From Niabella sp. (GTDB lineage: Bacteria > Bacteroidota > Bacteroidia > Chitinophagales > Chitinophagaceae): a DNA stretch of 32,364 nucleotides. The notes under the pieces are model-generated. The model made no database searches, had not been told where the DNA came from, and was given only the letters and a program-made list of their open reading frames with translations. The stretch is taken from contig JAPUDO010000130.1 in assembly GCA_027493055.1 (NCBI GenBank), positions 1 through 32,364 of the forward strand. The letters are read 5' to 3'. Below, piece after piece: positions 10,584-19,567 of this stretch (positions are counted from its first letter, which is position 1; the number at the start of each line of letters is the position of its first letter). The position numbers and the translations under genes are program-made.

Positions 10584-11309
10584 CTAAAGTACCTCATAAA
10601 AGGCTGCCAGCTCTTTTAAAGTATGATACATATCTTTTTTAGCATTCAGGCCGTGATCATTTATATACTTTTTTAGTTCACCTTGTTTATCGTTGTACTG
10701 TTTTAATATTGCCCTTGCAGAATTCACTCTGTTCAACATCCCTTCTTTCTCTATAAAATACTGAACCTTATCGGTTAGTATTCTCCTGGTGGAGGTGCTG
10801 CCAAGATCTTCGCTATACTCTTTGCCATGTTTAACCAAAATATGCGACTTCCGGCCCTTAAAAAGAACCTCATAAAAGCCAGGAGCAGCATTTGGATAAG
10901 AAGCAGTATTTAAATGAATAAACTCACGTTCTCCAAGATAGAACAGAGATATCTTACTTTTTTCAATCTCGTAAAGCAGGTTATCGCCATACTTAAATCC
11001 CAGCAAAACATCTTTGTACACATCATACATTAAGGGCAGGTTCCTGTACCAAACCCCACTATACATCACACTTCCTACCGTATTTTGAGCAACAGGAAAT
11101 AAAGGTGACCCGCTAAATAATGAGCTTCGATAATCGTTGTATACACGTCCGTTAAAAACTTCTGCATCGGCGGCCAAATAATTGATGTAAGTATCCCACG
11201 CATTGGCAACAGGTGCTGATTTTTGTTGCTCATAAGCGGCAAGAACCTGACCGTGGGAAATGGCAGCCACATGCAAAGTTATTATTAGCGTACAAATTTT
11301 CATTCTCAT
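10584..11309 (-). CDS. Uncharacterised secreted protein, first gene of FecA-like unit
   Basis: I chose the ATG at 11309 (241 residues, MRMKICT) over a TTG at 11324 because the ATG gives a compact signal peptide ending near residue 20 and has a purine-rich GAAAGAG upstream. The mature part has VFNGRVYNDYRS, GSVMYSGVWYRNLPLMYDVYKD and PGFYEVLFKGRKSHILVKHGKEY. This pattern resembles a family of unnamed Bacteroidota periplasmic proteins with beta-strand cores and a helical, charged tail (about 190-241). I cannot assign a function. It lies 23 bases upstream of the TonB receptor, so the two are probably co-transcribed. Confidence 0.7.
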   Translation of the reverse strand: MRMKICTLIITLHVAAISHGQVLAAYEQQKSAPVANAWDTYINYLAADAEVFNGRVYNDYRSSLFSGSPLFPVAQNTVGSVMYSGVWYRNLPLMYDVYKDVLLGFKYGDNLLYEIEKSKISLFYLGEREFIHLNTASYPNAAPGFYEVLFKGRKSHILVKHGKEYSEDLGSTSTRRILTDKVQYFIEKEGMLNRVNSARAILKQYNDKQGELKKYINDHGLNAKKDMYHTLKELAAFYEVL

Positions 11310-11418
11310 ATTAAACTCTTTCAATCATCGCAGCAATTAGCTATAAGCGCTATGCTATTTAAACTGATCATTTATCATTTGAAAGACACCTGCTGTATCT
11401 AATTAAAACAAAGTATTT

Positions 11419-11454
11419 AAAAAATCCCCGGCGTTCTATCTCAACCGGGGATTT
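11419..11454 (-). terminator. Intrinsic terminator of the xylan (XUS) operon
   Basis: A perfect 10-bp stem (11445-11454 with 11422-11431, core CCGGGG/CCCCGG) with a 13-nt loop is followed on the minus strand by a run of six T residues. It sits 35 bases after the GH10 stop codon. It separates the xylan operon from the FecA-like unit, which therefore needs its own promoter in the roughly 110 bases before 11309. I found no convincing promoter motif there. Confidence 0.85.
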
Positions 11455-11488
11455 ACAGAAACGCAACTATGAGTTTATATTAAAAATA

Positions 11489-13651
11489 TTATTTGCCGGC
11501 CTTATTAGCCAATGCTTCTGCAACTGCTTTGTACGCAAGTTTCCTTACGTAAGTTTCTGTCCAAAGTCCAATGGGCTCACCTGCTCTCCAGCTTGAGTTA
11601 GCCGGACTATCTGTTGGACTCCAGATGGTAATACCATAACGTTGCGCTGCAGGAATCAAATCGAAATATTGCTCTATAACATACTTATACATATCGGCCT
11701 GGGCCTGGTACTGAGCCGGCGTAGCATTACCTGTTTTAGTGCCGCCACCTAAACCAATGTCCAGTTCTGATACTTTTATTAGTTTTCCGGTAGCCGCCAG
11801 CAACCTGAAGTGCTCCGCAATATTTTCCTTGCTGGTATTAATATCTATATGCATCTGGGTACCAATACCATCAACTTTTACACCCTTGCTTTCTACATAT
11901 TTCACATACTCAATAATACCTTTGCATTTGTTTAGATTATACTCCAGGTTATAATCATTAATAAACAAAGTGTCATTAGCATTTCCGTACTTCCTCGCAA
12001 GCCGGATGGCTTTTACAGCATAATCTTTCCCCAGATAATCCTGCCAGTAAAATTCGTCTGTTGCCATGTTAGTTCTGCCTACACCGGTTTTAAGTTCATA
12101 AGGCTTTCCATCGTCCATTGGTTCATTTACCACATCCCATGCGGTAACATAGCCTTTGGAAACCTCCATCATTCCCTTGATCCAATTTTCCAAAGCCGCC
12201 GTTATTATTGAGTCTTTTTGAGCTGATGTTTTCTCTATAACCTGGTCCTTGGCTCCTCCAAACCCTTCTCCGTTAGCTGAAAGGCTGCGGGTTGAGTTGT
12301 TTCCCCATCCGGTCCAGCTACCTATACCATTCTCAAAATCACCACCCGGAATAACACTTACTGTGCTTCCTGAGGGTGTTAGTGTAACATTATCAATATA
12401 TACCTTTCCTGCAAAATCACCGAAGCTAATCACCAGCCTGTTACGGTCCGCCTTGCTTGTGGTAGCCTTTAACTCATACTCCTGCCAGGCAGGGCTTATT
12501 GCAAAACTTCCAAATCCGTTAGATGAATAATCTGATGACGATTGCAGTTCGGCCCTTATGGTGCCTGCAGTGCTGGCCTTAACCGCAAATTTCAATATGT
12601 ACTCCTGGCTATTTTGTAAAGTCGGAACATCGTATGCTACCTGCGCTTCCCAGAAATTGACAACTGAAGGGTTTGAAAAAGTATAAGCATACCCTGCATT
12701 ACCACTACCCTTTTCATTATATTTTTTAAGTGTTATATTATCAAAATAATAATTGGTTGCTGTCTTTCCGAGGTTAAACGCAATGGCTCCTGCAGTAGCC
12801 ATATCCGAGGAAACTGTAATCTGTTTGGTATATTTGGTCCAGGCAGGTGTTGATGATATCGTTCCAAAAAAATCCCAATGCTTGTAAGTATAAGGTACTA
12901 CATGCGCTTGAGTGCTAAAAGAAGCAGCCGCATCTGAACGAACGTCCATACTTAATTCATACTGCTCGCCAACCTTGACTGCAGGGGAGAACTTGATAAA
13001 GAACTGTGCATCCCAATCGTTCGTACGCACTTCACTATTTGATATTTTCAAAGCCCGGCCGGTACCACCCGCACCCTGGCCGGCTGCTGTAAATGACAGG
13101 ACAGCATTGGCATTTGATTCATAATTGGAAGCATTATCCGTTTCAAAATCTGCACCAGTTACCAGATCCCAGGTAGGCATACTTGTTCCCGGGATAATAA
13201 CAGGTTCTATCAGCTTTTTAAGATACGTTGCATTTTGGTTGGCATGCCAGCAAAGTGTATGGCCATATACTCTTACACCTGCATCATGAGCAGTTTGTAA
13301 TAAATCACTTACATTATCAAGCGCCAGGCTGCCATCGGACCGTACCACAGCGCCGTGCTTCATTTCGTACCCCAAAACTATTTCGTCAAAGTTCCGGTTT
13401 GCCAGCCTGTATATAACATTTTTATTTACATAAGGTGACAATGACAGGGCAACACCGAATTTAAAGTTGGGATTTACGGACCGGTTAATAAAACTTTTTA
13501 AGGATTCGTAGGAGTCTATATCCTCCTGAACCAATACACTTTCCGGTTTATCAGTGCTAAATTGAAGTGCCTCGTATTTGGCGCAAGATGCTACAGAAAC
13601 CATAGCAAATAATCCCAATACAACTTTATTAAAATTTCTCATATTTTGCAT
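11489..13651 (-). CDS. GH10 endo-beta-1,4-xylanase with inserted carbohydrate-binding modules
   Basis: The 720-residue lipoprotein has lipobox SVASC (Cys23). The GH10 barrel is split. Its first part (about 50-148) has KFGVALSL, YEMKHG and VYGHTLCWH. An insert of about 320 residues follows, and the barrel resumes near residue 475. The acid/base is Glu510 in DVVNEP and the nucleophile is Glu629 in VSELDIG, both in normal context. The insert holds a CBM4/22-like module (about 160-310, ending YYFDNITLKK) and a second module (about 315-426, ending VYIDNVTLTP) followed by a GGDFENGIGSWTGWG segment. This layout matches the Xyn10 enzymes of Bacteroides and Prevotella XUS clusters, which cut xylan at the cell surface. 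The gene starts 16 bases after xusE, and a terminator follows. An ATG at 13642 is an alternative start. Confidence 0.93.
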   Translation of the reverse strand: MQNMRNFNKVVLGLFAMVSVASCAKYEALQFSTDKPESVLVQEDIDSYESLKSFINRSVNPNFKFGVALSLSPYVNKNVIYRLANRNFDEIVLGYEMKHGAVVRSDGSLALDNVSDLLQTAHDAGVRVYGHTLCWHANQNATYLKKLIEPVIIPGTSMPTWDLVTGADFETDNASNYESNANAVLSFTAAGQGAGGTGRALKISNSEVRTNDWDAQFFIKFSPAVKVGEQYELSMDVRSDAAASFSTQAHVVPYTYKHWDFFGTISSTPAWTKYTKQITVSSDMATAGAIAFNLGKTATNYYFDNITLKKYNEKGSGNAGYAYTFSNPSVVNFWEAQVAYDVPTLQNSQEYILKFAVKASTAGTIRAELQSSSDYSSNGFGSFAISPAWQEYELKATTSKADRNRLVISFGDFAGKVYIDNVTLTPSGSTVSVIPGGDFENGIGSWTGWGNNSTRSLSANGEGFGGAKDQVIEKTSAQKDSIITAALENWIKGMMEVSKGYVTAWDVVNEPMDDGKPYELKTGVGRTNMATDEFYWQDYLGKDYAVKAIRLARKYGNANDTLFINDYNLEYNLNKCKGIIEYVKYVESKGVKVDGIGTQMHIDINTSKENIAEHFRLLAATGKLIKVSELDIGLGGGTKTGNATPAQYQAQADMYKYVIEQYFDLIPAAQRYGITIWSPTDSPANSSWRAGEPIGLWTETYVRKLAYKAVAEALANKAGK

Positions 13652-13667
13652 TTCTAAGAAGTTATTA

Positions 13668-14654
13668 CTATTTGTTTACCGGTGTAAATGTTTCCATCAC
13701 TACGGTACGATCACGCATCACGAGCGTATCTGTTGTTTTTGAGCTAAGCTGAGATGCATTAATTTGATAATTCAGATATAAGGCATCGCGGTCTTTGCTG
13801 CCCCAGCTGTTCTTCTCGCCTCTTTTTACAAAACTGCCGGTACCTGTTGCCGTAATACCACTCGTACCTGAAGTAATAGTGCAGTTTCCGCTACCATCAA
13901 ACTTCAAAAGCAATAAGACATTAACATTATTACCGTCTTTATCTTTTAAAACAACAGGAAATTTCAGGTCTGTCATTGATACAGTTGTAAGCAGGTTTAC
14001 TTCATCCTTTTCTACATATTGTGCATGACGGGCAACAGTAGTTTCATAGGGTGTGGTTACATTTTTTATTGTAACCACATCTTTACCCCTGCGCAGGTAA
14101 TTTCCATGCCAGGGGTTAATATATTTTATCGCGTACAATACGTAGTCTTTCCCGGAAAGAATACTATCCGCATTTACAACACCAGTCATTCTTAAAGGAA
14201 TGACGTAAGTATTTTTGATCGAATTTGGATCAGCAAAAAATGCATCCGTAAGCTGTACGTCAACTCCGCCAGAAATTGTGCCCGCAAGTATCTTTATTTT
14301 GTCTGAAGCCAGGGAATAATAATTAGCAGGCATAGGCAATATTTCGCCTTTTCCAGCTCCAAATAGTTTACCAGTAGCTAACGAGTTGTCTACTATTACC
14401 GATACAAATACATCTTTGGGACTGGAATATACACCTCCTGTAGCTGCATATATCTGGCATTTATGCGCATTATCAAGATCGGTATTAACATTCTGATCTT
14501 CTCCCAATGTAATAGTACGCACCGGCCCCTGGTAGGCAAAATAAACTGTCTGATATTCGAAATTCGGAAAATCCCTGTCTTTACTAGTACAGGATATGAA
14601 CAGGCAAACCAGCATTAAAAAATAAACGAGTATTTTCATTTTGATTGTTTTCAT
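13668..14654 (-). CDS. xusE: XusE-type surface glycan-binding lipoprotein (DUF1735-like)
   Basis: The protein is 328 residues from the ATG at 14654. A longer reading would need a GTG at 14672, and an ATG at 14639 also keeps the lipoprotein signal. The lipobox is LFISC (Cys22). The N-terminal half is DUF1735-like (VYFAYQGPVRTITLGED, then the NTYVIPLRMTGV and ILSGKDYVLYAIKYINPWHG block). The C-terminal half is a beta-rich domain, probably DUF5627-like. In characterised XUS loci the gene between the second SusD and the GH10 encodes such a protein, thought to bind xylan at the surface. Direct proof of binding cannot be read here. Confidence 0.8.
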   Translation of the reverse strand: MKTIKMKILVYFLMLVCLFISCTSKDRDFPNFEYQTVYFAYQGPVRTITLGEDQNVNTDLDNAHKCQIYAATGGVYSSPKDVFVSVIVDNSLATGKLFGAGKGEILPMPANYYSLASDKIKILAGTISGGVDVQLTDAFFADPNSIKNTYVIPLRMTGVVNADSILSGKDYVLYAIKYINPWHGNYLRRGKDVVTIKNVTTPYETTVARHAQYVEKDEVNLLTTVSMTDLKFPVVLKDKDGNNVNVLLLLKFDGSGNCTITSGTSGITATGTGSFVKRGEKNSWGSKDRDALYLNYQINASQLSSKTTDTLVMRDRTVVMETFTPVNK

Positions 14655-14683
14655 TTTACTTAATTGATTCACGTACTTTACTT

Positions 14684-16462
14684 CTACCAGCCTTTGTTTT
14701 GCTGTAACGCGGAAAATTTCAATATTTCGGAATAAGGTACCGGCCCGTAGATCATGTGGTTTTGATACAGCCTGTCTTCAACCTTTATTCCATTATAAGT
14801 GCCGTTACGAATATCTACACCATTGGCAGGTTCATTAAGCGTTGCATTCCAACGGCGCAAATCCCAGAAACGATGCCCTTCAAAACACAATTCCAATCGC
14901 CGTTCGTTCTTTATTAAAGCCCGCATCGCTTCCTGGTTATTTTTTATCGATTCCAGGTAAGCGTCACCATTGTTCACACCAATACCTGCCCTCTTACGTA
15001 TCGCTTTAATCACATCATAGGCAGAATATGCGTTACCGCCTGTTCCTAAAGGTCCCCAGGCTTCATTTGCAGCTTCGGCATAAGCCAGGTAGATCTCGGT
15101 GTAGCGAATGTGCGGCTTATAGTGACGTTGCCCGCTGGGAGATGTTGGATTAAGGTTTACATCCTGCCGCAGCAGCTTGCGTAAATAATAACCGGTTCTT
15201 GTAGAGGTTTCTACCTTGTTTAACCCGTCATTGGTAGCAGCATCGGAAGCCGTATTGATGGCTGTGTTATTTACTCCTGCAGTGCTGCCATTCACCAAAA
15301 CAAACAGCTTCAGGCGGGGGTCCCGATTTGCATAAGGATCAGCCGCATTATAGCCACCTGAAGCATCTTTAATGGGAAAGCCGTTAAGCATGGGAAAAGC
15401 ATCTACAAGATTTTGTGTAGGATTGATTCTGCCACTGCCAAACAGTGTTGGAGGGAAATTAGAAGATTCCAGGTCCCTGTTATTATCTGAGTAATTATTT
15501 CTCCATAAAATTTCGGGGGGATTGGTTCCATCTTTCAGATTGGCAATTTCAGAACTATTAGAGTACCAGGTAAGCCCGTTAGCTGCAATACCGGCAATTC
15601 CTCCTTTCATATTAATCACTTCAGCTGCATAATTGGCTGCATCGGCCCAGGTAACGCCACTTCCCGAACTGAACGCGGGGCTGGCAGCCATAAGTGCGGC
15701 CCTGGCTTTTATGCCCCGGGCAATACGCCCGGTCATTAAACCTCCAAAGGCAGCTCCAAATACCCTGTTATATTGCACTGTTGTAATATTTCCGAACTTT
15801 GATGGAACAGAACTGCCATCAGCGAGATCAATGTAGTCTAGCGGAAGTAGGATAATAGCAGAATCCAGGTCTTTGTACATTTGATCCACACACTGCTTGA
15901 AAGTGGCCCTGGGCTGGTTAAAGTCAGATTGTGGTGTTTGCGATGACAGCATAACAGGAACGCCCAACAGCTCACCACTACCGGATACTCCGCCATGTGC
16001 CTGTAAAAGATGATACATAAAAAGGCCACGCAGCGCATAGGCCTCGCCCCGTATGCGTTGTGCGAACAAATGACTGGCTTTTTCATCGCTAACCCATCTT
16101 ACTTTATTCACTTCTTCTAGCATAATATTGATGTACTGGATGGCAGCAAAACTGTTTTGCCACTGGTTGATCATATTATTATTGGCAGCCGTCCACTGGC
16201 CCGTGGCCATTTTCAGATAACCGTTGTTCCTGTCATTTGTAACCGCATCATCAGTAGCTACATCGTTAAAAGACCATCCATTGGTTGGAATACGATTATA
16301 TCCATTCAGCAAAATACCAAAAGGGAACCGCGCATCGCCTGGTATATAGGCATTGGGATCTAACTGGCGGTTGTTTTCTATTTCGGGATCCAGCAAATCT
16401 TTACCGCAGGAGCTGGCTACCACAACCACAATGGTTAAAAGTATTAATATATTCTTCTTCAT
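14684..16462 (-). CDS. xusD: SusD/RagB family xylan-binding lipoprotein (second pair)
   Basis: The 592-residue lipoprotein has lipobox VASSC (Cys19). SusD-type features include the helical TPR-like region around AQRIRGEAYALRGLFMYHLLQAHGG, the RYTEIYLAYAEAANE helix, and the C-terminal IKNERRLELCFEGHRFWDLRRW signature. It follows xusC by 34 bases and should cap that barrel as the lid that captures xylo-oligosaccharides. The assignment to XusD rests on family plus gene order. Confidence 0.93.
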   Translation of the reverse strand: MKKNILILLTIVVVVASSCGKDLLDPEIENNRQLDPNAYIPGDARFPFGILLNGYNRIPTNGWSFNDVATDDAVTNDRNNGYLKMATGQWTAANNNMINQWQNSFAAIQYINIMLEEVNKVRWVSDEKASHLFAQRIRGEAYALRGLFMYHLLQAHGGVSGSGELLGVPVMLSSQTPQSDFNQPRATFKQCVDQMYKDLDSAIILLPLDYIDLADGSSVPSKFGNITTVQYNRVFGAAFGGLMTGRIARGIKARAALMAASPAFSSGSGVTWADAANYAAEVINMKGGIAGIAANGLTWYSNSSEIANLKDGTNPPEILWRNNYSDNNRDLESSNFPPTLFGSGRINPTQNLVDAFPMLNGFPIKDASGGYNAADPYANRDPRLKLFVLVNGSTAGVNNTAINTASDAATNDGLNKVETSTRTGYYLRKLLRQDVNLNPTSPSGQRHYKPHIRYTEIYLAYAEAANEAWGPLGTGGNAYSAYDVIKAIRKRAGIGVNNGDAYLESIKNNQEAMRALIKNERRLELCFEGHRFWDLRRWNATLNEPANGVDIRNGTYNGIKVEDRLYQNHMIYGPVPYSEILKFSALQQNKGW

Positions 16463-16496
16463 AATCTTATAATTTTTTAAGGTTTATACGCTACTT

Positions 16497-19400
16497 TTAA
16501 AATGCAGCTTTAACACCTATATTGTAGAACCTGGTTTGCGGAGCACTGCCAATATTCAACTCCATAATATCCCTGTTAGGAGCAATGGTAATAAGGTTAG
16601 AACCATTTACATATACACCTAGTTCATGGAGAAAACTTCCTTTTTTCAGCACACCATTCAGATCGTAGGACAACTGTACCCTTGCCAGGTCGAACCTGTT
16701 GGTACTGTACATCCAAAAATCCGAAGAGCGGAAATTATTGTCGGCGCTTGCCGTAGTAAGCCTTGGATAAGTTGCTGTGGCTTTTGTTTCCTCGGTCCAG
16801 CGATTCCGTACTATTTCAGAGTATTTATCTTCACCATCAACCCAGAAATAGCTATTGTTCTTCATACCATAAGCGCCTGCCCTTAATAATCCCATCGCAA
16901 ACACTGTCAGGTTTTTCCATTTAGCCGTGAGGTGCACCCCTGTTGTGAGGGGCGCGCCAAACCAGCCTCCCTTGCCAAGATATACCTCATCACGCTGATC
17001 GATCACCCCATCAGCATTTTGATCTTTATACTTGATATCACCGGGTTTAACCTGGCCAAAGGTTTGTCTCGGAGCATTATCTATATCTCCCTGATCTGCA
17101 AAAAAACCCAGGTTCTCAAGCCCCCAAATACCATCCAAAACTTTTCCCTTCCTGTACTGGTAATCATCTTCGTACACCTCTGCCCGCTGAACAGCTTCTG
17201 TGTTATAGTAAGTTCCGTTAACCCCTAAAGTCCAGTCTATTTGGCCCAACCGTTTATTTAATCCCACTCCAAACTCCACTCCTGTACGCTTATCCGCATT
17301 ATAGTTTACATAAGGTATAAAGGATGATTCGGGCCAACCGGTAGTAAAGTAAGAAGGATATAATACAGAAGACTGTACAATGTTTCCTGTAATTTTATTG
17401 GTAAAGAAGGCCGCATTCAATTGTAAAAGTTTTTGAAAAAATGATCCTTCAAAACCCACGCTGATTTCTTCACGTCTTGGAAATTTCATATCAGGATTAT
17501 TGCCCCTCCTGGATTCTGTAGCCTGGATACCCGTACCGTCTTTCCAGCCGTACCAGGCGCCTGTGGTGGTATAATATCCCTGGAACATATAGTAGTCGGG
17601 AATATCCAGATCAGTATGAAGGATGCCGGCAGAAGCGAATAATTTAAGATCGTCTATGAAAGAGGCGCCTTTCATAAAATTCTCTTTACTTATTCTCCAG
17701 CCAATTGATCCTGTTGGAGAAAACGCAGTCCGGTTTCCCTCGGGCAACCTGGCAGAACGTACCATAGCGCCGGTAAAATCAAGATAATATTTCTGCAAAT
17801 AATTATACCCTAATTGCAAACCCAGGTTAGCGTTACCCACTTTGTGGTAAATCTGTGCCTCTGACCGTAGAAAGCCGTTGGCCAATAATAGCCCAGTAAG
17901 ATTGTGCTTTTCATTTAAGGTGTTGGCATAGCTGAAATACCCCGAAAGCGCAATGGTTTGCCTGTACCAGTTGCCGCTTATATTTTGTGTACCGGATGTA
18001 GCATCCTGCCCATACTTAGTTAAACTACTAATAAGATCTGTACCCGAATAACTATTCCATACAGGGGCATAAGTAGCAAAAGTATTATTATAGGAAAGGC
18101 TGTAGGCTGTAGCGTAATCTACAGCAAAGTTGGTTTGAAACTTTAAACCTTTCAAAACATTCCTTAAATCGGCTCCCATACCCGTATTAAATTGAAATTG
18201 CCTGCTTATATACTGATTAAAGCCGCCTGCGTAAACTGCGGCTATAGCATTTGTAGGATCTAACTGGGTACCTCCTAAAAGATATTTCCCATCAATAATA
18301 TGATTGCTGTTACTGATCAATAGCTGCGATGCGGCATCATCGTCTTCAATCATACTTATGGGTAACAATGGGGTAAACCTGTGCGGACGCATGGTGGCTG
18401 CGGCTTCCCAATAATTAGTATTCACTCCTTTGCCTGTGTAGAAAGTAGCAGAAGCATCTACACTGCTGGTAATATACCGGCTTAAATTTATATCAATATT
18501 ACCTCTTACGCTAAACCGGCCATTTCTATCGTTGTTCTTTGCCTGGCCAAAATTAAGCAAAGACCCGCCTGTATAGTAGTTGATGTTTGTATAGTAACGC
18601 GCCTTTTCATTACCGCCAAATATTTCTGCAGTAGCGTCATAACGGCTATATGCCTGTTTCAAATATTTGTCAGAATAGTAATCCACATTAGGATAGCGGT
18701 AGGGGTTATCGCCCGCAGCATAGTGGTATACTGTTTCATCTGTATATAAATTAGTAAGGCCATCGTTACGGCGGGCTTCGTTGTAAAGTGTCATGTACTC
18801 TGCCGAACCTAAATACTTAGGGTATGCTTTTGGCGTATAAATACCGGAATTCGCTCGGATATCTATCTGGTGGTTACCCGCTACTCCTCTTTTAGTAATA
18901 ATATTAATTACGCCCTTTGCCGCACGGCTTCCATAAAGAGCTGTTGCTGCAGCGCTTTTCAAAAACGATATCTCTTCAATTTCAGTGGGCATAACATTAT
19001 TGGCATCCCGTGGTACACCATCTACCATTACCAGGGCGCCACCCATAGCCCAGTTGTTTCCATTATACCCGGGAACAAAGACCTCCATATTATCAAGACT
19101 GTAATCCGAATAGTTTTTACGGATCAGGCGGGTTATATTTACCGCCGATATACCTCCTAACAAATCCTTTTTATCTACCGTTCTAAAGGCTGCCTGTACC
19201 TGCTCCCCTTCGCTTTGATGTTGCAAAGTAATTTCTGTAAGCGTTGACGTTGCTACAATATACTTTGTTTTAAAACCGGGAGCGCTTACAGCAAGCTGAG
19301 CATTGGCTCCGACTTCTATTTCAAATACACCATTTTCGTCTGTCATAGCGTTCTCTCCATCCTCTTCTGTACTTTTCACCAATGCACCTGCAACGGGCTT

Positions 19401-19520
19401 CTTTTCGTGGTCATTCACCTTTGCCTTAATACTTACTTTTATGTTATTTTGCGCTAAAAGCAAAGCTGGAAACAGGGCCACAACTGCACAAAGCATCCAT
19501 CCTATTTTAATATACTTCAT
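16497..19520 (-). CDS. xusC: SusC/RagA family TonB-dependent transporter (second pair)
   Basis: The protein is 1007 residues from the ATG at 19520. A GTG nine bases upstream is less likely. The signal peptide ends near residue 23. A carboxypeptidase-regulatory-like domain (about 29-101) is followed by a plug (about 118-212) with LVMVDGVPRDANNVMPTEIEEISFLKSA and ALYGSRAAKGVINIITKRG, then a barrel to a terminal Phe. The region before the plug reads EQVQAAFRTVDKKDLLGGIS instead of the usual V-V-V-G-Y-G TonB box. This is the variant I associate with the XusC lineage. It probably imports xylan fragments across the outer membrane with XusD. Confidence 0.92.
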   Translation of the reverse strand: MKYIKIGWMLCAVVALFPALLLAQNNIKVSIKAKVNDHEKKPVAGALVKSTEEDGENAMTDENGVFEIEVGANAQLAVSAPGFKTKYIVATSTLTEITLQHQSEGEQVQAAFRTVDKKDLLGGISAVNITRLIRKNYSDYSLDNMEVFVPGYNGNNWAMGGALVMVDGVPRDANNVMPTEIEEISFLKSAAATALYGSRAAKGVINIITKRGVAGNHQIDIRANSGIYTPKAYPKYLGSAEYMTLYNEARRNDGLTNLYTDETVYHYAAGDNPYRYPNVDYYSDKYLKQAYSRYDATAEIFGGNEKARYYTNINYYTGGSLLNFGQAKNNDRNGRFSVRGNIDINLSRYITSSVDASATFYTGKGVNTNYWEAAATMRPHRFTPLLPISMIEDDDAASQLLISNSNHIIDGKYLLGGTQLDPTNAIAAVYAGGFNQYISRQFQFNTGMGADLRNVLKGLKFQTNFAVDYATAYSLSYNNTFATYAPVWNSYSGTDLISSLTKYGQDATSGTQNISGNWYRQTIALSGYFSYANTLNEKHNLTGLLLANGFLRSEAQIYHKVGNANLGLQLGYNYLQKYYLDFTGAMVRSARLPEGNRTAFSPTGSIGWRISKENFMKGASFIDDLKLFASAGILHTDLDIPDYYMFQGYYTTTGAWYGWKDGTGIQATESRRGNNPDMKFPRREEISVGFEGSFFQKLLQLNAAFFTNKITGNIVQSSVLYPSYFTTGWPESSFIPYVNYNADKRTGVEFGVGLNKRLGQIDWTLGVNGTYYNTEAVQRAEVYEDDYQYRKGKVLDGIWGLENLGFFADQGDIDNAPRQTFGQVKPGDIKYKDQNADGVIDQRDEVYLGKGGWFGAPLTTGVHLTAKWKNLTVFAMGLLRAGAYGMKNNSYFWVDGEDKYSEIVRNRWTEETKATATYPRLTTASADNNFRSSDFWMYSTNRFDLARVQLSYDLNGVLKKGSFLHELGVYVNGSNLITIAPNRDIMELNIGSAPQTRFYNIGVKAAF

Positions 19521-19567
19521 TAGTTTCACGTTTATTGTTACATGATCATTTTAGACTTGCGATATTG

